DNA from: Telopea speciosissima
Lineage: Eukaryota > Streptophyta > Magnoliopsida > Proteales > Proteaceae
Reading direction: 5' to 3'
NCBI RefSeq assembly: GCF_018873765.1
Contig: NC_057925.1
Span: 6,335,568-6,399,567 of the forward strand
DNA: 64,000 nt
The translations under genes were made by a program, and so were the position numbers. The notes below the pieces were generated by a model, which had not been told where the DNA came from, did no database searches, and saw nothing but the letters and a program-made list of their open reading frames with translations. This document shows, piece after piece, positions 12,340 to 22,524 of this stretch (the stretch's first letter is position 1; each line of letters starts with the position of its first letter).

Positions 12340-15300
12340 ATGGTTACTATTGAGCTCCTCATTGGGTCAAACTTTAAGAAGTGGAAAGAGGACATTATGT
12401 TTGCTATGGAAATGGCAGATGTGCACACGTCCCTTGTTATGGATACACCAATGGAACTAACTGCTGATAGCACTGAGGATGAAAAGTCTGTGCATGCTGC
12501 ATGGCAAAAGAGTAATCGACTCAGTATACTATCCATAAAGAGGTCGATACCGGAACACCTAAAAAGTGGTCTACCTGAGAAATGTACTGCCAGGGAATTG
12601 TTAGATGCAATTTCTAAGAGATACAAAGTTTCATCAAATGCTGAGATTGGGACACTTCTGCAAGGGTTATTTAATATGGAGTATGATGGTTCTGGGGGTG
12701 TTAGGGATTACATTATTAGGATGATTGATTACCAAACTAAACTCAAGGCCTTAGACATTCCTCTTCCAGATGCCCTAATTGTCCATCAAACCTTAAATAC
12801 CCTACCTTCTGAATTTGGCATCATAAAAATCAACTACATTTCCCAAGATGGAGTCTGGAGCATTAATGACCTAATTTCTAGGGCTGTGTCTGAGGAAGAG
12901 AAACTGAAGAAAGAGAAAAAGCCTACTGCCCTGTTTACTTTCAAAGTCCGTAAGAATAAAAAGTCTAAAAACCATACTCATAAGTCTACCAATAAACAGT
13001 CCGATCAGACTAACAATTTGGGACCCAAGAAAGACTCTTTGAAGAAAGAGAGTGATCGCTGCTTCTTTTGCAAGAAGAAGGATCACATGAAGAATGACTG
13101 CGACAAATACAAGGCTTGGTTACTCAAGCCCAAGCAGCCATTAGGTAATGATTCTTTGGCTTTTGTTTGTGAATCCAATCTATCAGAAGCCCCATCCAGT
13201 TCTTGGCGGCTAGATAGCGGTGCAACTAACCATAATGCTTTTACCATACAGGGGTTCATAAACCGAAGGAGGCCAAACAAGGATGAATCCAGGCTAGTCG
13301 TAGGAAATGATGGACATTCTGACGTAGAGTTCGTGAGAGATGTCATTTTATTATTAGATTCTGGTTTTAAATTGACTTTAAAGAATACTTTTTATGTACC
13401 GTCCTTTAAGCGGAATTTAATTTCGATTTCAGTTTTGGACATTAGTGCTTTCTATTTTGAAATAAAGAATACTATGGTTAATTTATTTTTTAATTCAACT
13501 AAAGTTGGTTTCTGCTTTATGTCCAATGGATTGTACAGATTGTGTTTGTCTCCCACTGATATCTACGTCTCCTGTAATGTTGAAAGTGTTGTTTCTAAAA
13601 GACCCTTACCTAAAGAACGGTCTTTCACATTGTGGCATAAGAGGCTAGGTCATATTTTTAAGGCAAGAGTGGAAAGGCTGATAAAGTCTGACATCCTGCC
13701 TACTCTCGAAAGTGATCTAGAAACTTGTGTAGATTGTTGTAAGGAAAAGATGACCAAAATAAAGAAGAAAACTACAGTCCGTGGTTCTGACCTGTTAGAG
13801 GTCATTCACACTGACATCAGTGGTCCCTATTCAGCCACATTGTGTAAAAAAAAATTTATTTCATTACTTTTACAGATGACTATTCCCGATATGGATACCT
13901 ATACTTAATTAAAGAAAAGTCTGAATCTCTTGACAAGTTCAAGATTTTTAGGATTGAAGTTGAGAAACAGTTAGGGAAAGTTATTAAAATTGTTAGATCT
14001 GATCGTGGGGGTGAGTATTATGGCAGACATGGCGATGCTGGACAGCTTAAGGGCTCGTTTGCCAAATACCTTGAGGTCTCTAGAATAGTTAGTCAGTTTA
14101 CTATACCAAGAAGTCCTGAACAAAATGGGGTCGCCGAAAGGCGTAACCGTACCCTTATGGACATGGTGAGGAATATGGTTAGTAGGACAAATTTACCTAA
14201 GTTCTTATGGGGTGAAGCCTTGAAAACTGCTCTTTATATCCTTAACCGTGTACCTACTAAAGCCGCTCCTCTTACACCTTTTGAGTTGTGGACCGGCCAT
14301 AAATCCAGTTTAAACCATCTTAGAGTTTGGGGGTGCCCTGCAGAAGTGAAGTTGTATAATCCGACTTTAAACAAGTTAGATCCCAGGACTACTCATTACT
14401 ATTTTGTTAGCTACCCAGATCATTCGAAGGGATATAAATTTTATAACCCCTGTAGAGACACTAGAATTATGGACTTATAGGCACCGAAGTTTCTGAAATT
14501 TGATGTGGCCAAAAGGAATGATTGTTCTCAGATTATTCGAGATAATGACATGGTTGGTACATCGGTACATGTTCTTCTACCTATTTAGACAGATGTGGGG
14601 GCACACTACGCCATTAGTTACACCTACTGGAGTTCAGGAGCCTGATATTGATAACGGTCCTTGACATTCATGTAGCACCTAATGAGATTCCTCTCAATCA
14701 GGATGCGATTGAGGATCCTATCATTGATGCAATTCCAGCTGAGATTTCTCAGATTCAGGGTGAGGCAGTGGTAGCACTATCACGGAAATCCATCAAGGGA
14801 AGAAATTCAGAAATACCATCTATCTATGAGGTCTATCTGAGAGAACATGACTACGACATTGGTTGTGTGGTTGATCCAGTTACTTATTCAGGCGTTGTTT
14901 CTAGTTCTCAGTTAGATTTGTGGTTAGATGTAATAAGAGATGAGGTGGAGTCGATGAAACATAATGATGTTTGGGAGCTTGTTGAATTAAACCTAAGGGT
15001 CTTGTGGTGGATGGTTCAGACCATCTTGCGTGGACTCAAGAAGTCTATTTACGGTCTCAAACAAGCTTCCAGGCAGTGGTATTTGAAGCTTGACAGTGTC
15101 ATGACTTCATTCGATTTTGTGGAAAATAAAGCGGATCAGTGTATATATCACAAGGTCAGTGGGAGCAAATTCTGTTTTCTCATATTTTATATGGATGATA
15201 TCCTGCTTGCTAGCAGTGACCTAGGGATGTTGCATAAATGAAAGCAACTATTATCTAGGGAATTTGACATGAAGGACTTTGGTGAGGTTTCTTTTGTCCT

Positions 15301-16140
15301 TGACATTGAGATCCATAGGGATCGTTCTCGTCATTTACTAATTTTTTCTCAGAGGGCTTATGTTGATCGTATTCAGGAGAGGTTCAGTATGCCGGATTAC
15401 AAACCTGGGAATGTTCCTATTCTCAAATTGAGCTCGACACAGTGCCCGAAAAATGAAGCTGAGAAGGATGATATAATGAGGTGCCTTATACTAGCGTACT
15501 AGGTAGTATCATGTATGCTCAGGTCTGTACCAGACCGAATATTACTTTTGTGATGGGTCTTCTTGGCAGATATCAGTCAGATCCTGGTCTTAGCCACTGG
15601 GTTGCTACCAAGAAAGTATTATGGTACTTGTAGGGGACAAAAGATTATATGTAACATAAAGACACATTCTTGAACTCAAGCTAGTGGGTCATACAGATTC
15701 CGACTTTGCTGGCTGTGAGGATGACAGGAAATCCACATCAGGTTATGTTTTCTTGATGGCAGGAGGGACAGTATCATGGAAGAGTAAAAAGTAGACATTG
15801 GTGACCACTTCGACTATGCAGGCAGAGTTTGTAGCATGCTATGGGGCTGCTACTCAGGCTATTTGGCTCGAAATCTCATAAAGGAGTTGACTATTGTAGA
15901 TTTTGTGGATAGACCCATCCGGATATCTTGTGATATGACTCTGCTTGTGTTGGTTATAAACAACAATAAAGGACTTAGAGGTCTAAACACATGGAGGTCA
16001 AGTATTTGACCATAAAGGAGAGAGTAAAGGAAGGTGACATTACAGTGGAGCATATTAGTATAGATGATATGGTTGCAGATCCCCTAACCAAAGGTCTTCG
16101 CCCTTGTGTTTTTGAGAGACATGTCATGAGCATGGGCTTA
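12340..16140 (+). pseudogene. Copia gag-pol polyprotein, decayed
   Basis: Domain order is GAG, protease, integrase, RT, RNase H, as in Ty1/copia. The first frame (ATG 12340 to 13908) holds gag, a zinc knuckle CFFCKKKDHMKNDC, the protease motif WRLDSGATNHN and the integrase HKRLGH...CVDCC zinc-binding part. A frameshift near 13850-13875, in an A-run, moves the integrase core ([31 protein letters not shown]) to another frame. Near 15000 the N-terminal part of RT is missing: the text jumps from a WELVEL motif to LRGLKKSIYGLKQASRQWY. The RT YMDD box follows at about 15190. RNase H motifs (TDSDFAGCEDDRKSTSGY) appear near 15695-15750, with several stops after them. The element cannot encode its own proteins. 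Confidence 0.9.
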
Positions 16141-16840
16141 GTTGCATCATGGGATGTGGTTCGTTAGTGGGAGTTTGTTTTATTTTGCTTCATTGTAATT
16201 TAAAGTTTCTTTTCATCTGTATTTTTACCTTATGGTAAACTTTGATTTATATATATATATCAGGTGTCATTGCATGCAGTTTCTTTTAAATACATGAGTG
16301 TTTTATTTATTGACATGATGTATATATTTCTGATTTTAAAGTCTTAAGGAATGTGTTAACCTTAAGCAAAGCTGGGGCATTAAGTTGTTAGCCTAAAGGT
16401 ATGTCTTGTAATACATAAAGTATAACTCGAGTTATTTCTGATGAGACATACAGATTCGTTAGAATCACAAAGTTTATTTCTCTAGTGAGCCTGTGCCACT
16501 TAAAGAAGAGAAATTTTGGACTAATAAACGGATAATACATAAGGAATCACTACGTGAGTATTATCTCGTTGCCACACTACCACATTGCATCCATGTTAGT
16601 AGAGTTGAGGGCTCTTGTGACCATGGAAGGCTCTGTGTCGCTTGATCATAGATGCAGTTACCACCATAATTCGGTGTCTAAAACTCTATGGGATAGGATT
16701 GATTTTCTAATATGACCTCTAGACCAATTTATTTTAAAAATTATGCACATAAAGTTTTCTTAAAGAGTTGTAGCCTGTGATTTGTTTTGATCAAAATTGT
16801 TTTTAAATCCTTTTAAAAATAAGGAATTTAATGTAAGTCC

Positions 16841-16851
16841 AAGTGGGAGAA
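16841..16851 (+). other. Polypurine tract of the Copia element
   Basis: AAGTGGGAGA lies directly before the 3' LTR, the expected place for plus-strand DNA priming. Confidence 0.75.
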
Positions 16852-17372
16852 TGTTAGAATTTTAGTTCTAATAAAATTCTATATGGACATAATTAAATCC
16901 CTAAACCAGGCTAATTAGGGTTTTGGTCTAATAAAGTGGGGTCATTAAGTTATATTAGAAGTCTAATGTGGACTGGCTTAGTGTGGGCCAGATAGATTCC
17001 TATTGAGACTATGATGAGTCAGACCCTATAGGAATTACTATATAAGGAGAGCTAGGTCCCTCCTCTACCCATCACAACTTATTATTCTCAATTACTATTG
17101 AGGAGTGCATTCTTGAAAGAGAGGGAGATATTCAGTGTTCGTCGTCCCTACGCATTCGGTATTCTCATCAGGCTAGTTACTTTGGGAATAGAGGAGAAGC
17201 ACCTAGATCTTTGTTCTTTATTTTCCGCTGCAATCATCATCACTCTGGATGAGAAACAAGGTTGGTGGTTCTATCCCTATTTTCTATTATTTATTTGATT
17301 GTGTTCTTGAACGCCCTATGGAGATCCTGGCTTATGGGATTTTGTCCCTATTCGGATCGATTTATTATAACA
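16852..17372 (+). repeat. 3' LTR of nested Copia element
   Basis: 521 bp, begins TGTTAGAATT and ends TTATTATAACA, matching the 5' LTR with roughly 4 percent divergence counted by eye. This implies an insertion that is not recent but is younger than the surrounding MULE and LTR-like sequence. Confidence 0.92.
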
Positions 17373-17763
17373 TATGAAGAAACTGACAGATTCTTCAAGA
17401 CTAGTTATAGAACAGCGTATCCCATATCTCAACAAAGACCTCCACGATAACCCATTACAGAATTCCTTCTCAAAGCTCTTCTCCGTCGAACTTTGGCTGC
17501 TTTCCGGTTAGAAATCCTTTCATTCCGGAGGTAAATCTCAGAAGCATTAGAGGAGAAGGTTTTTGAAGAGAAGAATGTCTCGGTCTCGTCTCTACTGCTA
17601 AACCACCCACTGTCAGTTTCTCTTTATGAAGAGTCAAAATGAAGTCTTTCTTTCTTGCTTATCTTTCTCTGGGTCTTCTTCTTCTTCCCCTTCGCCTTCT
17701 TCGCCTTCTTCGCCTTTCTTCATCCCTCTTTGCCTTCAAATTCCTCAAGCTCGTAATACGAAT

Positions 17764-18344
17764 TCAATGGCGAAACGGGTGAAACAGGGGGAAAAGTTCC
17801 TTCCTTGGTGTCATCAAACCCAAAACCATCGTCTGCAGATGACTCCATTCTCTCCATCCTTGGTCTGCACGGAAAAGATGAGTTGAAGTGCCATCGACAA
17901 TAACAGTCATCACCATGGATAAGTTGCTAGAACCAAGAAATCTAGGAGCTTCGAAATCCATCGCTAAACCTCCCAATTCGAAGCAGAGTAGACGACATTC
18001 ATTGGCGAAAACAGGACAAAAGCACTTGCCAAAGCTATCTCCAGCGCTCTAGGCCACTCCTGAGGTAACCCCTGTCCCCGATTCTCCGTCATCCGGATCC
18101 TTCCCTCCCTCCCCCTTACATCATCATCAATCACAAACGGCGTGGTCCCCGTCTTCTTAAGAGCGTCTCTCAAGACGACATCTCCTTGATCCAATAACCT
18201 ACCCCTACAGAAGGAGATTCCACCACCGATAAAAATTAAAGAGAAGCACATTGTACGGTTGTTGGTTCGATACAGAATCTTCAACCTCCTGCAATTGTTA
18301 TTGCTTGCAGCCCTAATAAAGAGACGGGTCCGAATGGTTTCCAC
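17764..18344 (-). pseudogene. Possible captured gene fragment inside the MULE
   Basis: Two overlapping minus-strand frames (18344-17964 and 17976-17764) read as one plausible protein segment if the frame slips at the overlap: ...LPQEWPRALEIALASAFVLF... then SNWE followed by GGLAMDFEAPRFLGSSN. The composition looks like protein rather than low-complexity noise, but I recognise no family. A Pack-MULE-type host capture is the simplest guess. It could also be chance. Confidence 0.3.
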
Positions 18345-18594
18345 ACCCCATTCCAGCGTTCCCTACAAAACTTGCAACTGATGAGTTGCAGGTTTTTTTT
18401 TTCTTTCTTGGAAGGTAATTTTTATCGGTTCATCTCTTGTTTTTAACATTGTTAGGCCAAAATTAACGGAATGGGGGTGTGTGCTAACTTTTAAGAACCT
18501 CAGGGGGGACACGCAGAATTTTTCAGAACTAAGGGATTTTTTCATAATTACGACAAACCTCAAAGGGGGTACGTGAAAAAAACCCAAAAAATTA

Positions 18595-19930
18595 CAGTGT
18601 GTTCTTTATATTATGTTTAAATTTTTATAGACAATAGCTACTGTATTTCATGCTTAAATGACTTTTGTATGTGTTTCCCATGTATGTCTTTTTAGCTAGG
18701 GGTATAATGGTAATTTTGTACGTGAAAAACCCAAAAAGTAAAAAGAATCTCAAAAAATATAATTTTTTTTTTTTTGTGAAATACGTACTATTTTAAGCTG
18801 TTTTAGAAAGTTTGCAATTTTGCATGTGCATACATGCATATCATGTGCCATAATCATGCATAAAGAGTCATTCTTGACTTCGGGGGCACTTTAGTAATTT
18901 ATCAAGTGCAGGCCCAAAGTTACTCTCCAGTAGCCTTATTTGTCATGATTTGTCATTTTAATATGTTTAATGATATATCAAATGCCTTAAATGAGTTAAA
19001 ATTGAGCACTTTTACCATTTTGCCTTTTAGGGGTATTTTGGTTATTTTGCAACTGGATCATGATTAGGGCCTTGAAAAGGTTGCTGTTACTCTATTTGCA
19101 TGTTTTAATTTTCATAATCATGTTTTAAATATTAGTTTGCATTTTCATGCATATTTGTATTTTTTCCCTAATAGGGGCATTTTGGTAATTTTTACTATTT
19201 GGTGCTTTTTGGCACTGTATATATTTTAATGATTGACATGCATTCTGTTAATTATTTTTAATTAGGTTTTAATGTATCGTAGCATTTAAATGTATTTTTA
19301 TGTCCTTGTACGTATTTTGGCCTTCTAGGGGCATTTTTATAATTTTGGCCATTTCGGCTCTTAAGCAAGTTTGAATTCTACATAATTGTCCTTATCCATG
19401 ATATAATCACAGGCTTAGGGTCTTAATCACTTTTATACAATGGATCATGTTTTGACCATAGAGTTAGAATTTCTAATTTAGGTAAAATACATCAACTAAA
19501 TTAATTAAGATACATAATCAACTAACTTAGGGGTTGTAATTAGAATTAAAACATTAATTTCAATTAGCCTAATTAGATCCATAAATGTCAACAAAGATTA
19601 TCAAAACACAAAAAAAAAAAAAAAAAAAAAATAATTAGGTGTATAATACGTATAACACAACAATACACAACAGAGTTTGATTTAGGAAGATCGGCTGTCG
19701 ACCGGGTGGTTGCTGGGTGTCTAACACCTTCTCAACCCGTAAATTGACATTTACCCAGAGATCTGGGACAGACCATTCATTGAGTCATTGTCGTTAATTT
19801 AGCGCCCCCTTCTCCGAAGGAGGGGCACCATTCATGGGTCCTAAACCCTAAATCTAGGTGGTGACTCCTATTTTCCCATTTTCTGTATTTCCCCCGGGTG
19901 CATGCCAGTGACCTCTGTCCGCCGCACCTA
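18595..19930 (+). mobile_element. Right part of the split long LTR-like sequence
   Basis: Continuation of 8105-9719 after the MULE. It contains five degenerate copies of an AGGGGCATTTTGGTAATTTT-like phrase at about 18700, 18882, 19029, 19171 and 19327 (spacing about 140-180 bp). The block GCTGGGTGTCTAACACC ... GGTGGTGACTCC lies at 19710-19870. It is cut at about 19945 by a LINE 3' end. No genes are present. Confidence 0.4.
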
Positions 19931-19944
19931 TAGTGGGCGCTTCT

Positions 19945-20472
19945 AGATGGCCTTCGTATGTGTGCCAAATTGGATTATACAGGTTGCCATATCGGTTCTG
20001 ATTCCCAGACCATAGTGCGTTTTGTCACTCATAGATTTTGCCCTTTATGGACTTGTTGGTATTAGTTCCAGAAGGTTGTTTATTTGATTGACTTCCTTGG
20101 AGCAAACCTTTTCTTTTAGTTTTGAGAAAGCAATCGGGTAGCGGATTACTTGGCTAATTCTGCTAGTATCTCTTTGACTTCCTCTACCTTCTTTATAGAT
20201 AAGGACATTCCTCAGGATCTTTGTCGTATTATTTGAGAGAATAAAGCTGGACTTCCAGATTTTCGTTAGTAATTTTGTTTCTTAGTTTTATACTAAGAAA
20301 AAGTGAAGTGATTTGGTTTCTGAGTTGAGAATGATTTTTTCTCCATGGGTTGGGGTAAGGCGTGTTATGTCCCCCACTTTGTTCTTATTGGTTTTTTATC
20401 TTAATAAAATTTTAGGGCCTTCCCCGGGTCCCAGATAATATTCAAGCTAAAACAAAAAAAAAAAAAAAAAAA
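19945..20472 (+). mobile_element. 5'-truncated L1-type LINE, RNase H end and A-tail
   Basis: The plus-strand translation resembles the RNase H part of the minus-strand LINE behind W2: TGCHIGSDSQTIVRF and ESNRVADYLANSASIS, with an in-frame stop between them. A 3' UTR ending AATAAAATTTTAGGGCC...CCCAGATAATATTC and an A-run at about 20453-20472 follow. It is a dead-on-arrival insertion. Confidence 0.75.
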
Positions 20473-20598
20473 GGATACTGCCTTGATAGTTGCAGCAAGG
20501 CTCACCCTTTTTTGGTAAAATTAATGTATAAATAAAGATATTGGATTGCCAAGAGCAAGCATTGGACCCTTGTATTAGAATTCGAATAAATTTGTTGT

Positions 20599-21021
20599 TT
20601 TTTTTATTTTTTTAATAAACAAAAAATTTATTGAAGATTAAAAAGGAAGCAAACAAGCCTAAAGACAGACTAAAGGCAAAGAAAGCTAAAGCTTAAAAAG
20701 GGGACTCAGTCCTAAAACATATTAGCGAGGGCAACAAGCCACTCACTCACCTAAGAGAAATAATAAAATAAGGCTACGGGGGATTTGTGAGGTGCATCGA
20801 GGGGGTTCTTATCGTATTCGATCTTCGGAGGATCTCAGCATAGAAATCAGGCTGATCAAGAGCCACACGGGCCAAAAGAGCCTCCTCTTCTGGCGAAAAG
20901 GGGGATGGAATTTTTTACAACCCCACTCCTAACTTTTTCAACCTGATGTTTTTCTACCACTACGTCCACCGCCTTAACACCAAGATTTGTATTCCTTTGA
21001 CTTCGAGTTTTGCCAATAACT
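20599..21021 (-). mobile_element. LINE 3' fragment upstream of W2
   Basis: A T-rich left edge (reverse A-tail) at about 20602-20618 and flanks GAATAAATTTGTTG and GGATAAATCTATTG, an imperfect target duplication of about 14 bp. The homologous flank behind W4 (about 51440-51465) lacks the insert. No complete domain is readable. Confidence 0.55.
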
Positions 21022-21642
21022 GGATAAATCTATTGTAAAAGATGATATTTTGTTAGATATATTCCAGATTTGATTTGGAAGAGTAATACCAAAATAGCCA
21101 CTAATTATGTTCTTTGTGGATTATCTTGCAATTAAAAACTATATTGATGTATAGTTTTTTTTTTTTTTTTTGGGTAGAATATTAATCTATATATAGTTTT
21201 TGTTTTTTGGTAATAGATCTATATATAGTTACATATCCATAAAGAAGTTAAGGGTAAATTAAATTGACGATGGAAACGGCTTGTGCTCTCAAGTAATGTT
21301 GATTTCATATTAAAAAATATTTACCTTTCAGAGAGATTGGAATTTGTATCTTAAAAAATTTTAGTACCAATCAACCTATGATTTCATAGTTATTTAAAGT
21401 GTGTTATTTTCTAAAAATAAAGTAGAATGGAATGTGAAGCTGCACACTATGCTTGCAAAGCTAGGGTGGAAAAACTTTTGGCCCCATCGGTATAGGATCA
21501 ATGTTTGCCTCATTATATTTATTTTTTTGGTTACTTTCCATAAATTCCAGTCAAAAGGTACTAACTAGACACACATTCACTATCAATGGTTGAAACTGAT
21601 GTTCCATTTCTATTAAACCCTATTACAAAGCTTATTAATTAT

Positions 21643-22277
21643 TGTTATATTTAAATATCACTATCCAATTAAATTGTGCCACATCAATAAGATATGGTAG
21701 GTCATAGGTGGCCAGAGATTCACTGGATCACTTCCACAATCGAAACCAATAAGGATTCTACCAAAAGCGACTCATTATGCTACGTAAGCATGGATTATTC
21801 TTTCCTTATGTCAACCTATTCTTATAAGGAAACTACTAAAGTAGGACCATGGGAGAAAAAGAAAGAGGTATCACATTCCTAAAGAGATGCAATTTTTTTA
21901 TTTTTTTATTTTTGATTTAATTCCGATCGTATCTACACTCTAGAATTCTTCGGGTTGTTAACTCAACGGTAGAGTACTTGGCTTTTAAGTGTGGCTAGTG
22001 TCTTTTACACATTTGGTCCAGTGATATTCTTACTAAGAATAGAAGCTATCATATTGGGACTCTTTCAAGGACCGCCTCTGCTTGTCACTAACGCTATATA
22101 ACCCAGGTATGACTCCATACTGGGAATCTGAATTATTCTTGATTGTTGCTTAGAGAGATTTGACTCAGGCATTGGAGAGTTCCCCGCTGTTGCAAACTAG
22201 CTCTCTGGTGTCTTCTCTACTCCTTTGTATAGGATGCTAGGCAAGAAGACAACTTGTGGAGATTTCTTGACACAACA
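21643..22277 (+). mobile_element. Solo LTR upstream of W2 carrying plastid-trnK-like sequence
   Basis: 635 bp beginning TGTTATATTT and ending GACACAACA, flanked by ATTAT at 21638-21642 and 22278-22282, a perfect 5-bp duplication. The paralogous W5 upstream region (about 59690-59720) reads straight through the empty site. A TATATAA box lies at about 22095. The end GATTTCTTGACACAACA resembles the end of the solo LTR in W4 (GATTTCTTGACGCAACA). The LTR contains the trnK-like segment at 21952-22010. No internal region or second LTR is present. Confidence 0.75.
21952..22010 (+). pseudogene. trnK-UUU: Plastid trnK-UUU exon 1 and intron-start-like segment
   Basis: The 37 nt at 21952-21988 (GGGTTGTTAACTCAACGG ... 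GGCTTTTAA) match, from memory, plastid trnK(UUU) exon 1 with about two changes, up to the native split after the anticodon. The next bases GTGTGGCTAGTG..TCTTTTACACATTTGG resemble the start of the trnK group II intron. It lies in the U3 of the solo LTR. Exon 2 and matK are absent, so it is a non-functional plastid-derived fragment. Confidence 0.7.
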
Positions 22278-22415
22278 ATTATTATCTTATTTAAAGTGGT
22301 TTAATTAAGCTGATATTCCATTACTATTAAACCCTAATTGCAAATCTGATATTCCATTTAAATAATAAAACCTACAACAAAATTTTATTCTAGCTCTACC
22401 TCTCTATTGCTCCAT

Positions 22416-22421
22416 TATAAT
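22416..22421 (+). promoter_or_regulatory. Candidate TATA box of W2
   Basis: TATAAT in CTCCATTATAA, about 105 bp before the ATG. The same CTCCATTATAA word stands before W5 and a related one before the relic at 28.57 kb; it is unlike the TATAAAGCC box of W1 and W3. Confidence 0.35.
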
Positions 22422-22524
22422 TAATAAGCATTGGATGAGACTTATTCAATCTGTTTCTATCTCACTTCTGTGTTTGTCTATAAATGTTTAGTTGAAATAA
22501 CAAGGAACATGAAAGAAATAAGGT

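Larger units (their letters stand above)
9720..18585. mobile_element. Mutator-like element (MULE) with long terminal inverted repeats
   Basis: Both ends read GGGTTTTTTTCACGTACC inward, and the inverted similarity extends about 150 bp (9720 to about 9870 against about 18415 to 18585). With the exact 9-bp AAAAAATTA duplication this indicates a MULE. Removing the nested Copia leaves about 2 kb. No MURA-type transposase is visible, so it is non-autonomous. It carries minus-strand frames near 9890-10123 and 17764-18344 that might be captured host sequence. It sits inside the LTR-like sequence 8105-19930. Confidence 0.75.

Noticed and set aside
18595..18720. Extension of the MULE beyond the 9-bp repeat
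   Set aside because: Inverted similarity to the left end stops exactly at the CCC before AAAAAATTA, so the element ends at 18585.
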